Source: Streptomyces kronopolitis
GTDB taxonomy: Bacteria > Actinomycetota > Actinomycetes > Streptomycetales > Streptomycetaceae
NCBI RefSeq assembly: GCF_014646275.1
Contig: NZ_BMND01000002.1
Span: 310,001-374,000, forward strand
DNA length: 64,000 nucleotides
Direction: 5' to 3'
Both the position numbers and the translations under genes were made by a program. Below, in pieces: positions 9,427 to 16,588 of this stretch (position 1 is the stretch's first letter; the number at the start of each line of letters is the position of its first letter). The notes under the pieces are model-generated. The model did no database searches. It saw only the letters and a list, made by a program, of their open reading frames with translations, and was not told the origin of the DNA.

Positions 9427-9895
9427 GGGAAAACCCGTGGGGGACAGGGCCGGGAGTTGCGAGCACCTCTCGGGGACGGGACGAAGTGCCCCGGGGAGGG
9501 GTACATCGTCCCGGCCCGCGACCGGGTCCGCCCGCCCCCGGGGTCGGGCCGATCGGACGTGGTTAGGGGCGGCCTGGTGCGCTCTACTGAAAGTGACGAG
9601 GAGCACAGTGGCGGCGCGGAACAGCGGCGAGACCGTGCACCGCGCAGCCCGGCCCGCGAGGCAGCGGACCGCCTCCTCGCCCCTTTCAGGCCGTCGTTTC
9701 TCGGCGTGCGGGCGCACCGCGCTCCGCCCCTTCACGGGTCGGCGCGCGGAGCCCTCCGGCTCCGGTGCACCGGGCGCTCACCACCCCTGGGCGCCGACAC
9801 CCCCGGGCACGTCCGAGGAGGGGAGAGAGGCAGCACGGCCGACACACCGGCGAGCCGGGAGAACCCTCCGGGCGCGCCCTGATGCGGAGGTGACC
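9427..9895. other. Intergenic region upstream of uspA
   Basis: 469 bp with no recognisable gene. An in-frame GTG at 9608 with GAGGAG in front could extend the UspA reading frame upstream by 96 codons, but that stretch has Arg/Pro-rich, non-conserved composition and the ATG at 9896 has a far better ribosome site. The region is long enough for complex regulation of the stress gene. Confidence 0.45.
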
Positions 9896-10357
9896 ATGAA
9901 CGGCAGGACCGAAGGGAACGAGTGCATCGTCGTCGGGGTCGACGGCTCGGAATCGTCCAAGGAAGCCCTGCACTGGGCGGTGCGCCAGGCGGAGCGGGAA
10001 CACACCACGGTCAACGCGGTGATGGCCTGGGAGTACCCGCCGATGTACGGCTCGATCGGCTGGATCGACGCACCGCAGCACCTCGCGACCGACATGAAGG
10101 TGTGGGCGGGGGAGACGCTGGACGGCGCGGTCAGCGAGGTCGTGGGCGCGTACGACGCCCCGCCGGTCGCCGCCACGGTGGCGTACGGCACGCCGTCCGG
10201 GGTGCTCCAAGAGGCCGCGCGGGACGCTTCGTTGCTGGTGGTGGGCAGCCGCCGGCGCGGGGTCCTCGGCGGGCTGCGCAGCTCCCTGAGCCGTCGCTTC
10301 GCCCGGCACGCACCGTGTCCGGTCGTCGTGGTGAGCGAGGAGAGCCGGCGCGGATAG
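9896..10357 (+). CDS. Universal stress protein, UspA family
   Basis: 153-residue single-domain Usp. The N-terminal IVVGVDGSESSKEALHWA is the classic first strand and Asp of the family. The ATP-binding consensus G-x2-G-x9-G-S/T appears near residues 119-136 as VVGSRRRGVLGGLRSSLSR: the first glycines are present, but the terminal G-S pair reads S-S, so nucleotide binding may be altered. The ATG at 9896 follows a near-perfect GGAGGTGACC. Usp proteins of this type are usually induced by hypoxia, stress or stationary phase. Confidence 0.9.
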   Translation: MNGRTEGNECIVVGVDGSESSKEALHWAVRQAEREHTTVNAVMAWEYPPMYGSIGWIDAPQHLATDMKVWAGETLDGAVSEVVGAYDAPPVAATVAYGTPSGVLQEAARDASLLVVGSRRRGVLGGLRSSLSRRFARHAPCPVVVVSEESRRG

Positions 10358-10441
10358 GGCGGCGGCGGGTGGCCGGCGCGCACCGCCGGCGGCAACCACC
10401 GCTGACGGACCGTGAGATTCCGGGTGGCTGGACAGCAGGGC

Positions 10442-10447
10442 GATAAT
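10442..10447 (+). promoter_or_regulatory. -10 element for a probably leaderless mgtC transcript
   Basis: GATAAT lies 7 nt before the ATG of the MgtC gene. With the usual distance from -10 to transcription start, the mRNA would begin at or next to the ATG, and no Shine-Dalgarno sequence is present. No convincing -35 is visible. Confidence 0.45.
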
Positions 10448-10454
10448 CCCCGAT

Positions 10455-11195
10455 ATGTCTTTCTCGTACCTCTCCACCGCGCTGTTCGATGTCGGCAGCG
10501 GGCAGGGCCTGCGCCAGTTCAGCGAACTGGCCCTGGCCCTGCTGCTGTCCTCCCTGATCGGTCTGGAGCGCCAGGCCCGGCAGCAGAGCGCGGGACTGCG
10601 GACCCATACCCTCGTCGGCGTGGGCAGCGCGCTGTTCATGGAGGTGTCGATCCACGGCTTCGGGTCGGTGCTGGGCATGGACGGGGTGGTGCTCGACCCG
10701 TCCCGGGTGGCCGCGCAGGTCGTCTCGGGCATCGGCTTCATCGGCGGCGGCCTGATCTTCGTCAGGAAGGACGCGGTCCGCGGCCTGACGACGGCCGCCA
10801 CCGTCTGGCTGACCTGCGCCATCGGCATGGCCTGCGGAGGCAGCCTGCCCCTGCTGGCGATCGGCGCGACGGCCGTGCACTTCCTCGTCATCCGCGGCTT
10901 CCCCAAGCTCACGGCGCGGACCTCCGCACGGCCGTCCTTCGCCCGCGTCGAGCTGCGCATCAGCTACCTCTCGCGGCACGGAGCACTCGGGCGGGTGCTG
11001 GAGACCTGCACCGGCAGCGGCTTCCGGGTCACCACCGTCCAGGTGACGGGCGGCACGGACGCGACGGAGGCCCCGGCCGAGGTGCTGCTCCGCCTGGAGG
11101 GGACCTCCTCCCCGTACCTCCTGGTCGAGAGGGTGTCCGAGCTGTCGGGGGTGCAGGGGGTGGCGCTGGGACGGCAGGGCGACAGCCCGGAATGA
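10455..11195 (+). CDS. MgtC/SapB family membrane protein
   Basis: 246-residue inner-membrane protein. The MgtC core is present: LLSSLIGLERQ with the conserved Gly-Leu-Glu-Arg, LRTHTLVGVGSALF, and SGIGFIGGGLIF, with four to five membrane helices over residues about 20-145, followed by a cytosolic ACT-like C-terminal domain. Family members modulate survival at low Mg2+ or in hosts and inhibit F-ATP synthase in Salmonella; for actinobacterial members this is extrapolation. Translation may start without a leader, given GATAAT 7 nt upstream and no ribosome site. Confidence 0.88.
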   Translation: MSFSYLSTALFDVGSGQGLRQFSELALALLLSSLIGLERQARQQSAGLRTHTLVGVGSALFMEVSIHGFGSVLGMDGVVLDPSRVAAQVVSGIGFIGGGLIFVRKDAVRGLTTAATVWLTCAIGMACGGSLPLLAIGATAVHFLVIRGFPKLTARTSARPSFARVELRISYLSRHGALGRVLETCTGSGFRVTTVQVTGGTDATEAPAEVLLRLEGTSSPYLLVERVSELSGVQGVALGRQGDSPE

Positions 11196-11335
11196 GTATG
11201 CCGACGTGCCGGTGGCCCGTTGGCGGCTATCGACATCAGGCTTCAACTACAGTTGCTGGCACGGAAGTTCAGCTTCCGGCCCGCGCGACGGCCGCCGCGC
11301 GGGCCGCTGTCAGTGGGCCCGCCTACAGTGCTCGC

Positions 11336-12910
11336 ATGGCCCCCGAAACACCGCCGGAGAACGCCCCGCACGCCCACCCCGACCACTCCCCGCGGCAGCT
11401 GCTGGAGAAGTGGACCGGCGAACTGCCGTACCACCTGCTGCTCCTGGAGAAGGTGCTCCTTCCCGAGAGCTTCCCCTTCGACTTCACCCCCGAGTCGCTG
11501 CCGGCTCTGGAGGCGTGCCTGCTGGAGCGCGCCGAGGCGGGCCGGGACCCCGCGCGGCGCACGGAGTTCCTGGACGGCGCGGCGGCCTATCTCGGCGAGG
11601 TCCTGCTCGGCACCGCCGGTGGCGCCTGGGCCTGGCACACCCGGCCGCTCGGCGACCGCCCGGGGCAGCCGGTCGTCCGGCCGGACCCGGAGCTGGCGCT
11701 CTCGCCCGTCGCACCGATGCTGCTGATCTCGTATGCGCTGCGCGTCCGCACCGGGACCGCGTTCGCCGAGGAGATCGCCCGCCTGCGGCAGGCCGTGACG
11801 GCGCGCCGGCATACGGCCGCGGAGTGGGAGCCGGTCAAGGAGCACACCCCGCATGTCGACCCCGGCGCACCGCTGCCGGAGCATCCGGTGCTGACGGCGT
11901 GGCTGGCCGAGCGGGAGGCGGCGCTCCCCGAGTGGGCCCGGGAGGCGTTCGAGGGGGCGTGGCGGTGGAATTTCCACCCGGACACCTTGGACGGGCTGGA
12001 AGCCGCGGTGCGGCGGCGGTTCGCCACCGTCGAGGAGTTCGACGCCGCCCGCGCCGAGCCGTTCGTGCAAGGTGCCTGCTGGTATCTGGGCGAGGTGATC
12101 CGGCGGAACAAGGGGGCCGTGTGGCAGTACGTCCCCTTCGAGCCGGACGCCGGGCCCGGGCGCCCGGGGTCGCGGGAGAGCGCGTGGACCGGCGTACCGT
12201 TCGTGGACCAGCCGGACAAGCGGCTCGGTGGCGCCGCGGTCCCCCTGGGGTGCCTGCGCGAGCTGTACCTCCCGGAGGAGGCGGACGGAGCGCCTGCGGC
12301 ACCCGACGGAGCGCCCACGGCGCACCAGGAGAGCCTGCGGGACGTGCTGTTCTGGTTCCGGTCGTCCTCGTACGCGCACGTGGGGGCGCTCCTCCAGCGG
12401 ATGGGCATGGTCTCTCCGCAGAAGGCCGCGCGCGTCCTCGCGGAGTACGCCGACTTCGCCCATGTACAGCTGCCGCCCCATGAAGTGCCCGACGCCCTCG
12501 CAGCGTTCGGGGTGGCGATATCGGCCCACGGCGACGACGTCGACGATCTGGAGGAGAGCTATGCGGCCCTGCTGAGCGAGGCCGCGGCGCTCACCGGCGG
12601 CGCGGTCAGCTTCACCGATGTCCGGCTGCGGGCGGACGAGGAGCACGGCGAGGTCCTGGAGTTCGCCCGCAACGGCGTCCAGGTGACCCAGCCGACCGAG
12701 CACGCGTCGGAGGACTACCTCGACCACCTGGCGATCATGGAACTCATCGGCCACGCCGACCCCGACCCCGGCCCCGGCGACGACGGACGCCGCTTCCACC
12801 ACGTCCGGTTCGTGCGCCTCAAGTACAGCTCCTACGACAGCTACTTCGCGTTCGCCACCCCCGAGCAGGCCGCCGTGCTGCACAAGGAACTCGGCCTGGA
12901 ACTGCGCTGA
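11336..12910 (+). CDS. Unknown 524-residue protein with an internally duplicated domain
   Basis: Not recognised as a named family. Residues about 52-103 and 215-268 are homologous copies: both begin Pro-x-S/T-Leu with a Leu-Glu-Ala helix and end in YLGEV plus a glycine and an aromatic Trp (AAAYLGEVLL / ACWYLGEVIR). The C-terminal third (about 340-524) is a separate, acidic alpha/beta-looking region. No signal peptide or membrane segment is seen, so it is probably cytosolic. A TACAGT hexamer 6 nt before the ATG and no ribosome site suggest a leaderless mRNA. Neighbours give no functional clue. Confidence 0.7.
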   Translation: MAPETPPENAPHAHPDHSPRQLLEKWTGELPYHLLLLEKVLLPESFPFDFTPESLPALEACLLERAEAGRDPARRTEFLDGAAAYLGEVLLGTAGGAWAWHTRPLGDRPGQPVVRPDPELALSPVAPMLLISYALRVRTGTAFAEEIARLRQAVTARRHTAAEWEPVKEHTPHVDPGAPLPEHPVLTAWLAEREAALPEWAREAFEGAWRWNFHPDTLDGLEAAVRRRFATVEEFDAARAEPFVQGACWYLGEVIRRNKGAVWQYVPFEPDAGPGRPGSRESAWTGVPFVDQPDKRLGGAAVPLGCLRELYLPEEADGAPAAPDGAPTAHQESLRDVLFWFRSSSYAHVGALLQRMGMVSPQKAARVLAEYADFAHVQLPPHEVPDALAAFGVAISAHGDDVDDLEESYAALLSEAAALTGGAVSFTDVRLRADEEHGEVLEFARNGVQVTQPTEHASEDYLDHLAIMELIGHADPDPGPGDDGRRFHHVRFVRLKYSSYDSYFAFATPEQAAVLHKELGLELR

Positions 12911-12970
12911 AGCAACGGGCCGGGCGCCACGACCACCACCGCGGCGACGGGGCGTCCGCACGCCCGGCCG

Positions 12971-13621
12971 TCAGGACTCCTCGTCCTCCTTCTCGTCCTC
13001 CTCCGCGCTCTCCTCCGTGCTCTCCTCGGCGGCCACCCGCTTGAGGGTGCGTCCGCTGCGGACCGACCGGGCCCGCCAGGGGTCGGGGGTGCCGCCGCGC
13101 CCGGCCCGTTCGTCCTTCTCCTTCACCAGTAGCCAGGCCTCCCGTTCCCCGGAGTCCTTGCCGCCGCGGAACCGGGTGAGGGCGTAGCCGCCACGGAGCT
13201 TGCGACCGTCCAGCCAGAAGGAGGCGTAGCCTTCTTCCGGGGACTGGAGGAAGGAGAGGGTGCGGCCCTTCTTCTTCCTCGGCAGCGGCCGATAGGTGCC
13301 CTGGTCCCAGACGATGACGGTGCCCCCGCCGTATTCGCCCCGCGGGATGACGCCCTCGAAGGTGCGGTACTCGAGCGGATGGTCCTCCGTCGGCATCGCG
13401 AGCCGCTTGTCGTGCGGATCGGCGGACGGCCCCTTGGGGACGGACCAGGACTTCAGCACCCCGTCGACCTCCAGCCGGAAGTCGAAGTGCAGGGTGCTCG
13501 CCTCATGGATCTGCACGACGAAGCAGGGGGCGTCGCCGGCGGCCGCCTGCTCGCCCCGCGGCTCGGCAGTGCGGTCGAAACGCCGCTTGCCGCGGTACCC
13601 TGTCAGCCCGTCGTCGCCCAT
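12971..13621 (-). CDS. Stand-alone LigD-type 3'-phosphoesterase (DNA polymerase ligase N-terminal domain)
   Basis: 216 residues corresponding to the PE domain of the bacterial NHEJ ligase LigD, which trims 3'-phosphates and ribonucleotides at DNA ends. Diagnostic motifs are HEASTLHFDFRLE (His and Asp metal/catalytic residues), WSVPKGPS, EDHPLEY and GEYGGGTVIVWD. The C-terminus is Arg/Lys-rich, then strongly Glu/Asp-rich with ES/EE repeats. Polymerase and ligase domains and a ku gene are absent locally. The ATG at 13621 is preceded by GGAAGG at a long spacing; a GTG 30 nt upstream is an alternative. Confidence 0.86.
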   Translation of the reverse strand: MGDDGLTGYRGKRRFDRTAEPRGEQAAAGDAPCFVVQIHEASTLHFDFRLEVDGVLKSWSVPKGPSADPHDKRLAMPTEDHPLEYRTFEGVIPRGEYGGGTVIVWDQGTYRPLPRKKKGRTLSFLQSPEEGYASFWLDGRKLRGGYALTRFRGGKDSGEREAWLLVKEKDERAGRGGTPDPWRARSVRSGRTLKRVAAEESTEESAEEDEKEDEES

Positions 13622-14074
13622 GCGCCCGCCCGCCTTCCGTTCCGTGCCCACCCTTCTCACTGTGGCCCGCGACGGGCGCCGCCGCATGCGCACCGGCCTC
13701 CTGGAGGCGCGCCGCGCCCATGCGCACGGGCCCCCTCGCGGCGCGCCCCGCCGCGCCACCACGGGACCCGCTTCGGTGGCAGCCGCTGCCACCCGTAGGC
13801 GTAGCGGAGATCGTTCGCCGGGTGCACCGAGACGCCACGAGGATCAGCCGACGGGCTGATGGCAGCCGCCTCCCGCACTCGTAGTGTCTTGTGCACGGCA
13901 CTGACCGGATCCTCGTCCGCAGCGGGCCTCTGCCGCTTCCCTCGTGGACCGTGCAAGAAGTCCCGCCCGCGGCGGCGTTGCCGACGGGCCGGGGCATGCG
14001 CCGTTCCGCGCCGGGAGGAAGGACCGTGGCGGCGCAGAGCGGAGCGAGGACCGTGGCAAAGCGGGGGAGAGCAC
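13622..14074. other. Divergent regulatory region with two inverted repeats
   Basis: 453 bp between the leftward phosphoesterase and the rightward DUF3841 gene, with no gene seen. It holds two perfect inverted repeats about 60 bp apart (listed separately). Confidence 0.5.
13775..13860. repeat. Two perfect inverted repeats in the divergent region
   Basis: GGTGGCAG-CCG-CTGCCACC (13775-13793, 8-bp arms) and ATCAGCC-GACG-GGCTGAT (13843-13860, 7-bp arms). Neither is followed by a T-run. Their position between divergent genes fits operators or RNA hairpins in the 5' region; which one is not decidable from sequence. Confidence 0.5.
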
Positions 14075-14572
14075 ATGCGGTTGTGGACGGCGCAGCACCA
14101 GGACGTCGTCGGGGTGCTGGAGCGGACCGGGCGGCTGGTCGGTGACTGGGACCTCGTGCCCGCGGCATGGCGCCCCGCCTACCGGGTGATGGCCGCCGAG
14201 ATGGCGCGCCGGGGGGTCGACTGTGCGGGCCGGCCCCCGGTGTGGGCGTGGCCCGAACCGGACACCCAGGACAGCCGGGTGGCGGTGACCGCCCGCCTGC
14301 TGCTCAGCGACGTGCAGTTCGCCGCGGGCGTCGTCGTCCTGGATCTGGAGGTGCCGGACGCGCAGGTGCTGCGCAGCTCGTACTCCGCCTGGAACGACCT
14401 GTTGTGCGGGTACCTCGACGGGGAGCGGTCACCGGTCATGGACTGGGCCATAACGCCGGAGGAGGAGAACGACCCGGAGCAGGTCCGGGTGCAGGCGTGC
14501 CTGCCGCTGCTGCACCGCTCCTGGGTGCGCGGCAGCCGCCCGATCGAACCGCTGTGGCCTCCCGACGAATGA
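14075..14572 (+). CDS. DUF3841 domain protein
   Basis: 165-residue soluble protein. The opening MRLWTAQHQDVVGVLE matches the start of DUF3841 proteins (W-T-x-Q hallmark), and the Trp-rich body (WAWPEP, SAWNDLL, DWAITPEE) also fits. The family has no established function. GGGGGAGAGC sits just before the ATG. It is monocistronic, divergent from the phosphoesterase. Confidence 0.75.
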   Translation: MRLWTAQHQDVVGVLERTGRLVGDWDLVPAAWRPAYRVMAAEMARRGVDCAGRPPVWAWPEPDTQDSRVAVTARLLLSDVQFAAGVVVLDLEVPDAQVLRSSYSAWNDLLCGYLDGERSPVMDWAITPEEENDPEQVRVQACLPLLHRSWVRGSRPIEPLWPPDE

Positions 14573-14650
14573 ACCGGCCGCACGTCCCCCGAGGCGGCCC
14601 GGAGGACCCGCGCCCTACGCGCTGCACCCGCCCCGGGCGCTCCACCCGCC

Positions 14651-15547
14651 CTACGCGCCCGCGCGCCGCCCCGTGCCCGCCGCCCGGAGGGCGTCGACGG
14701 CGATGCGGGCCGCGGTGCCGATGACCGCGTCGGCCGCGGGGAGGGTGGCGGCGGTGTTGGCCGCCCGGGTGAAGACGGCGACCGCGTAGCGCCCGCCGTC
14801 GGGGTATTCGACGACACCGACTTCGTTGCGCAGGGTGGGAAGGCTGCCGGTCTTGCCCGCGACGTGCACATCGTCGAACGGGAAGCCGGAGGCGAGGCGG
14901 TGCGGCCAGACCTGGAGGCCGAGCAGCCGGCGGATGGCCGCGCCGTGGTCGGGGGTGCCGGCCTCGTCCCGCCAGATGTGCGCCAGCAGCCGGGTCATGT
15001 CCCGCGGGGTGCTGCGGTTGGTGCGGGCGGGGTCGAGCGCGGTGAGCCGGGTGAGGGTGTGTGGATCGTTCAGCGCCCGGGGGCCGTTGGGCCCGGCGTC
15101 CTTCTTGAGGGTGTCGAGGAGCTGGCGGAAGGTGTGGATGGCCAGGGTGTGGGAGAGGCCGAGCTGCGCGGTGGTGCGGTTGACGGCGTCGAGGCCGACG
15201 CGTTCCAGCAGCAGGTCGGCGGCGATGTTGTCGCTGACGCTCATCATCAGATAGGCGGCGTCGCGCAGGGACATCCGCACGGGATCGAGCATGGCCCCCA
15301 GGCCCGTGAGTCCGAAGGTGCGGCCGGTGGGCGGCACCTCGATCTGCTCGGTGAGGTCGAAGTCGCCCTGTGCGGCGCGCTGGTGGAGGGCGACGAGCAG
15401 GCAGAGCTTGTGGACGCTGGCCGTGACCACCGGACGGTCCGGATGCAGACCGACCTCCGCGCCGGAGTCGATGTCGCAGGCGTGCAGCCAGCCCGTGACG
15501 GCTGCGTCCGCGAAGGCGGTCCGGATCTGCTGCTGGGTGCGGGTCAT
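14651..15547 (-). CDS. Cytoplasmic serine penicillin-recognising protein (BlaB-like, class A fold)
   Basis: 298 residues with the three active-site motifs of class A beta-lactamases: S44-V-H-K47, S105-D-N107 and K232-T-G234. No signal peptide is present, so it should stay in the cytosol, and no glutamate is visible in the omega-loop segment (about 132-160), where Glu166 normally drives deacylation. A stable acyl-enzyme, that is a sensor rather than a hydrolase, is therefore likely. Its ATG overlaps the stop of the LysR gene (ATGA). From memory, Streptomyces cacaoi uses a LysR activator (BlaA) plus a serine beta-lactamase-like partner (BlaB) to induce its beta-lactamase; this pair matches that arrangement. 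Confidence 0.85.
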   Translation of the reverse strand: MTRTQQQIRTAFADAAVTGWLHACDIDSGAEVGLHPDRPVVTASVHKLCLLVALHQRAAQGDFDLTEQIEVPPTGRTFGLTGLGAMLDPVRMSLRDAAYLMMSVSDNIAADLLLERVGLDAVNRTTAQLGLSHTLAIHTFRQLLDTLKKDAGPNGPRALNDPHTLTRLTALDPARTNRSTPRDMTRLLAHIWRDEAGTPDHGAAIRRLLGLQVWPHRLASGFPFDDVHVAGKTGSLPTLRNEVGVVEYPDGGRYAVAVFTRAANTAATLPAADAVIGTAARIAVDALRAAGTGRRAGA

Positions 15548-16503
15548 AGCCAGTACTCCGCTGTGGGGCGTAGGTGGAGAGGGGGCAGGGGCTGGTCCGG
15601 GCCCACTGTGCCAGTGCCGCCCAGGGCCCGGGCGACCGCTTCGGCGAAGGCGTCGACCGCGGCGTCACGCTGCCCCTGGCGCCAGGCGACCGAGTGCCGC
15701 CAGGCCAGCGGGGCGTCGGCCAGATGACGCCAGATGATCTGCGGGTGCGGCGGCGCGGGCTGGGTGTCCCACGGGCTGAAGGAGACGGCCTGGGAGGAGA
15801 GGATCAGGCCGCGGATGAAGCTGGGGCTCCGGCCGTGGCGGACGGTGGGCGGGGTGTAGCCGTTGCGGGCGCAGGTGGTCAGCAGCTCGTCGTGCAGCGC
15901 GGGGGCGTCGCCGCGCGGGAAGAGGACCAGGTCGTGGCCGGCCAGGGCGGCCAGCGGCACGTCGGTCAGCCGGGCGGCGGGGTGGTCGTGCCGCAGCAGC
16001 ACGCCGAGTTCGCGCCGCAGCAGGGGGCCGATCTCCAGCCCGGACACATCGCAGGGATGGTGCACGAGTCCCACGTCGAGCCGCCCCGCCCCGAAGCGTT
16101 CGAGCTGCTGGGCGGTGGTCAGCTCGTGCAGCTCCAGCTCCGTGCCGGCCTGGCGCTCCCCGAAGTCCGCCAGCAGCGCGGCGATGGTCTCGCCGGAGAT
16201 GTCGGGCGGGAGCGCGGCGCGCAGCAGCCCGCTCTCCCCGTCGCGGATCCGCCGGGCGGTGGCCAGGAGCGTTTCGGAGCGGCTGAGGATCTCGCGGGCC
16301 TCCGCCAGCAGCAGGGCGCCGCCATGGGTGATCGTCACCTGCCGGCTGGAGCGCTCGAAGAGCCGGATGCCCAGTTCGCGCTCCAGCCGCTGGATGCGCT
16401 GCGACAGCGGCGGCTGGCCCATGCCCAGGCGGGCTGCCGCACGGCCGAAATGTGATTCTTCCGCAACAGCCACAAAGCACCGGAGATGCCCGAGGAGGTC
16501 CAT
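15544..16503 (-). CDS. LysR-family transcriptional regulator (BlaA-like)
   Basis: 319 residues from the ATG at 16503 (MDLLGHLRCFVAVAEE). The N-terminal winged HTH (about 1-60) has the LysR signature HFGRAAARLGMGQPPLSQRI; the substrate-binding domain follows (about 85-300). A TTG 18 nt upstream is a possible alternative start; no clear ribosome site is seen for either. It is coupled by ATGA overlap to the BlaB-like gene and divergent from the PBP/beta-lactamase genes across 85 bp, the standard geometry for a LysR regulator controlling its neighbours. Confidence 0.88.
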   Translation of the reverse strand: MDLLGHLRCFVAVAEESHFGRAAARLGMGQPPLSQRIQRLERELGIRLFERSSRQVTITHGGALLLAEAREILSRSETLLATARRIRDGESGLLRAALPPDISGETIAALLADFGERQAGTELELHELTTAQQLERFGAGRLDVGLVHHPCDVSGLEIGPLLRRELGVLLRHDHPAARLTDVPLAALAGHDLVLFPRGDAPALHDELLTTCARNGYTPPTVRHGRSPSFIRGLILSSQAVSFSPWDTQPAPPHPQIIWRHLADAPLAWRHSVAWRQGQRDAAVDAFAEAVARALGGTGTVGPDQPLPPLHLRPTAEYWL

Positions 16504-16588
16504 GAGCAGCAAGAATATCAAAAGCTAATGAATACGTGCACGATCTGCATCTTGGACATGAACGGCTCTTCGGTGCTGTTCTCGGGGC
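16504..16588. promoter_or_regulatory. Divergent control region of the beta-lactam module
   Basis: 85 bp between the LysR and PBP genes, visibly more AT-rich than its surroundings. It contains the near-palindrome ATACGTGCACGAT at 16532-16544. A LysR dimer probably binds here, but no unambiguous T-N11-A box could be fixed and promoters were not assigned. Confidence 0.45.

Noticed and set aside
6694..9735. Minus-strand open frame of 1013 codons
   Set aside because: Overlaps the PAS-phosphatase in another frame and the alpha/beta hydrolase antisense; no motifs.
9437..9895. N-terminal extension of UspA from an upstream start
   Set aside because: Non-conserved Arg/Pro/Gly sequence; the ATG at 9896 has an ideal ribosome site and begins exactly where Usp homology begins.
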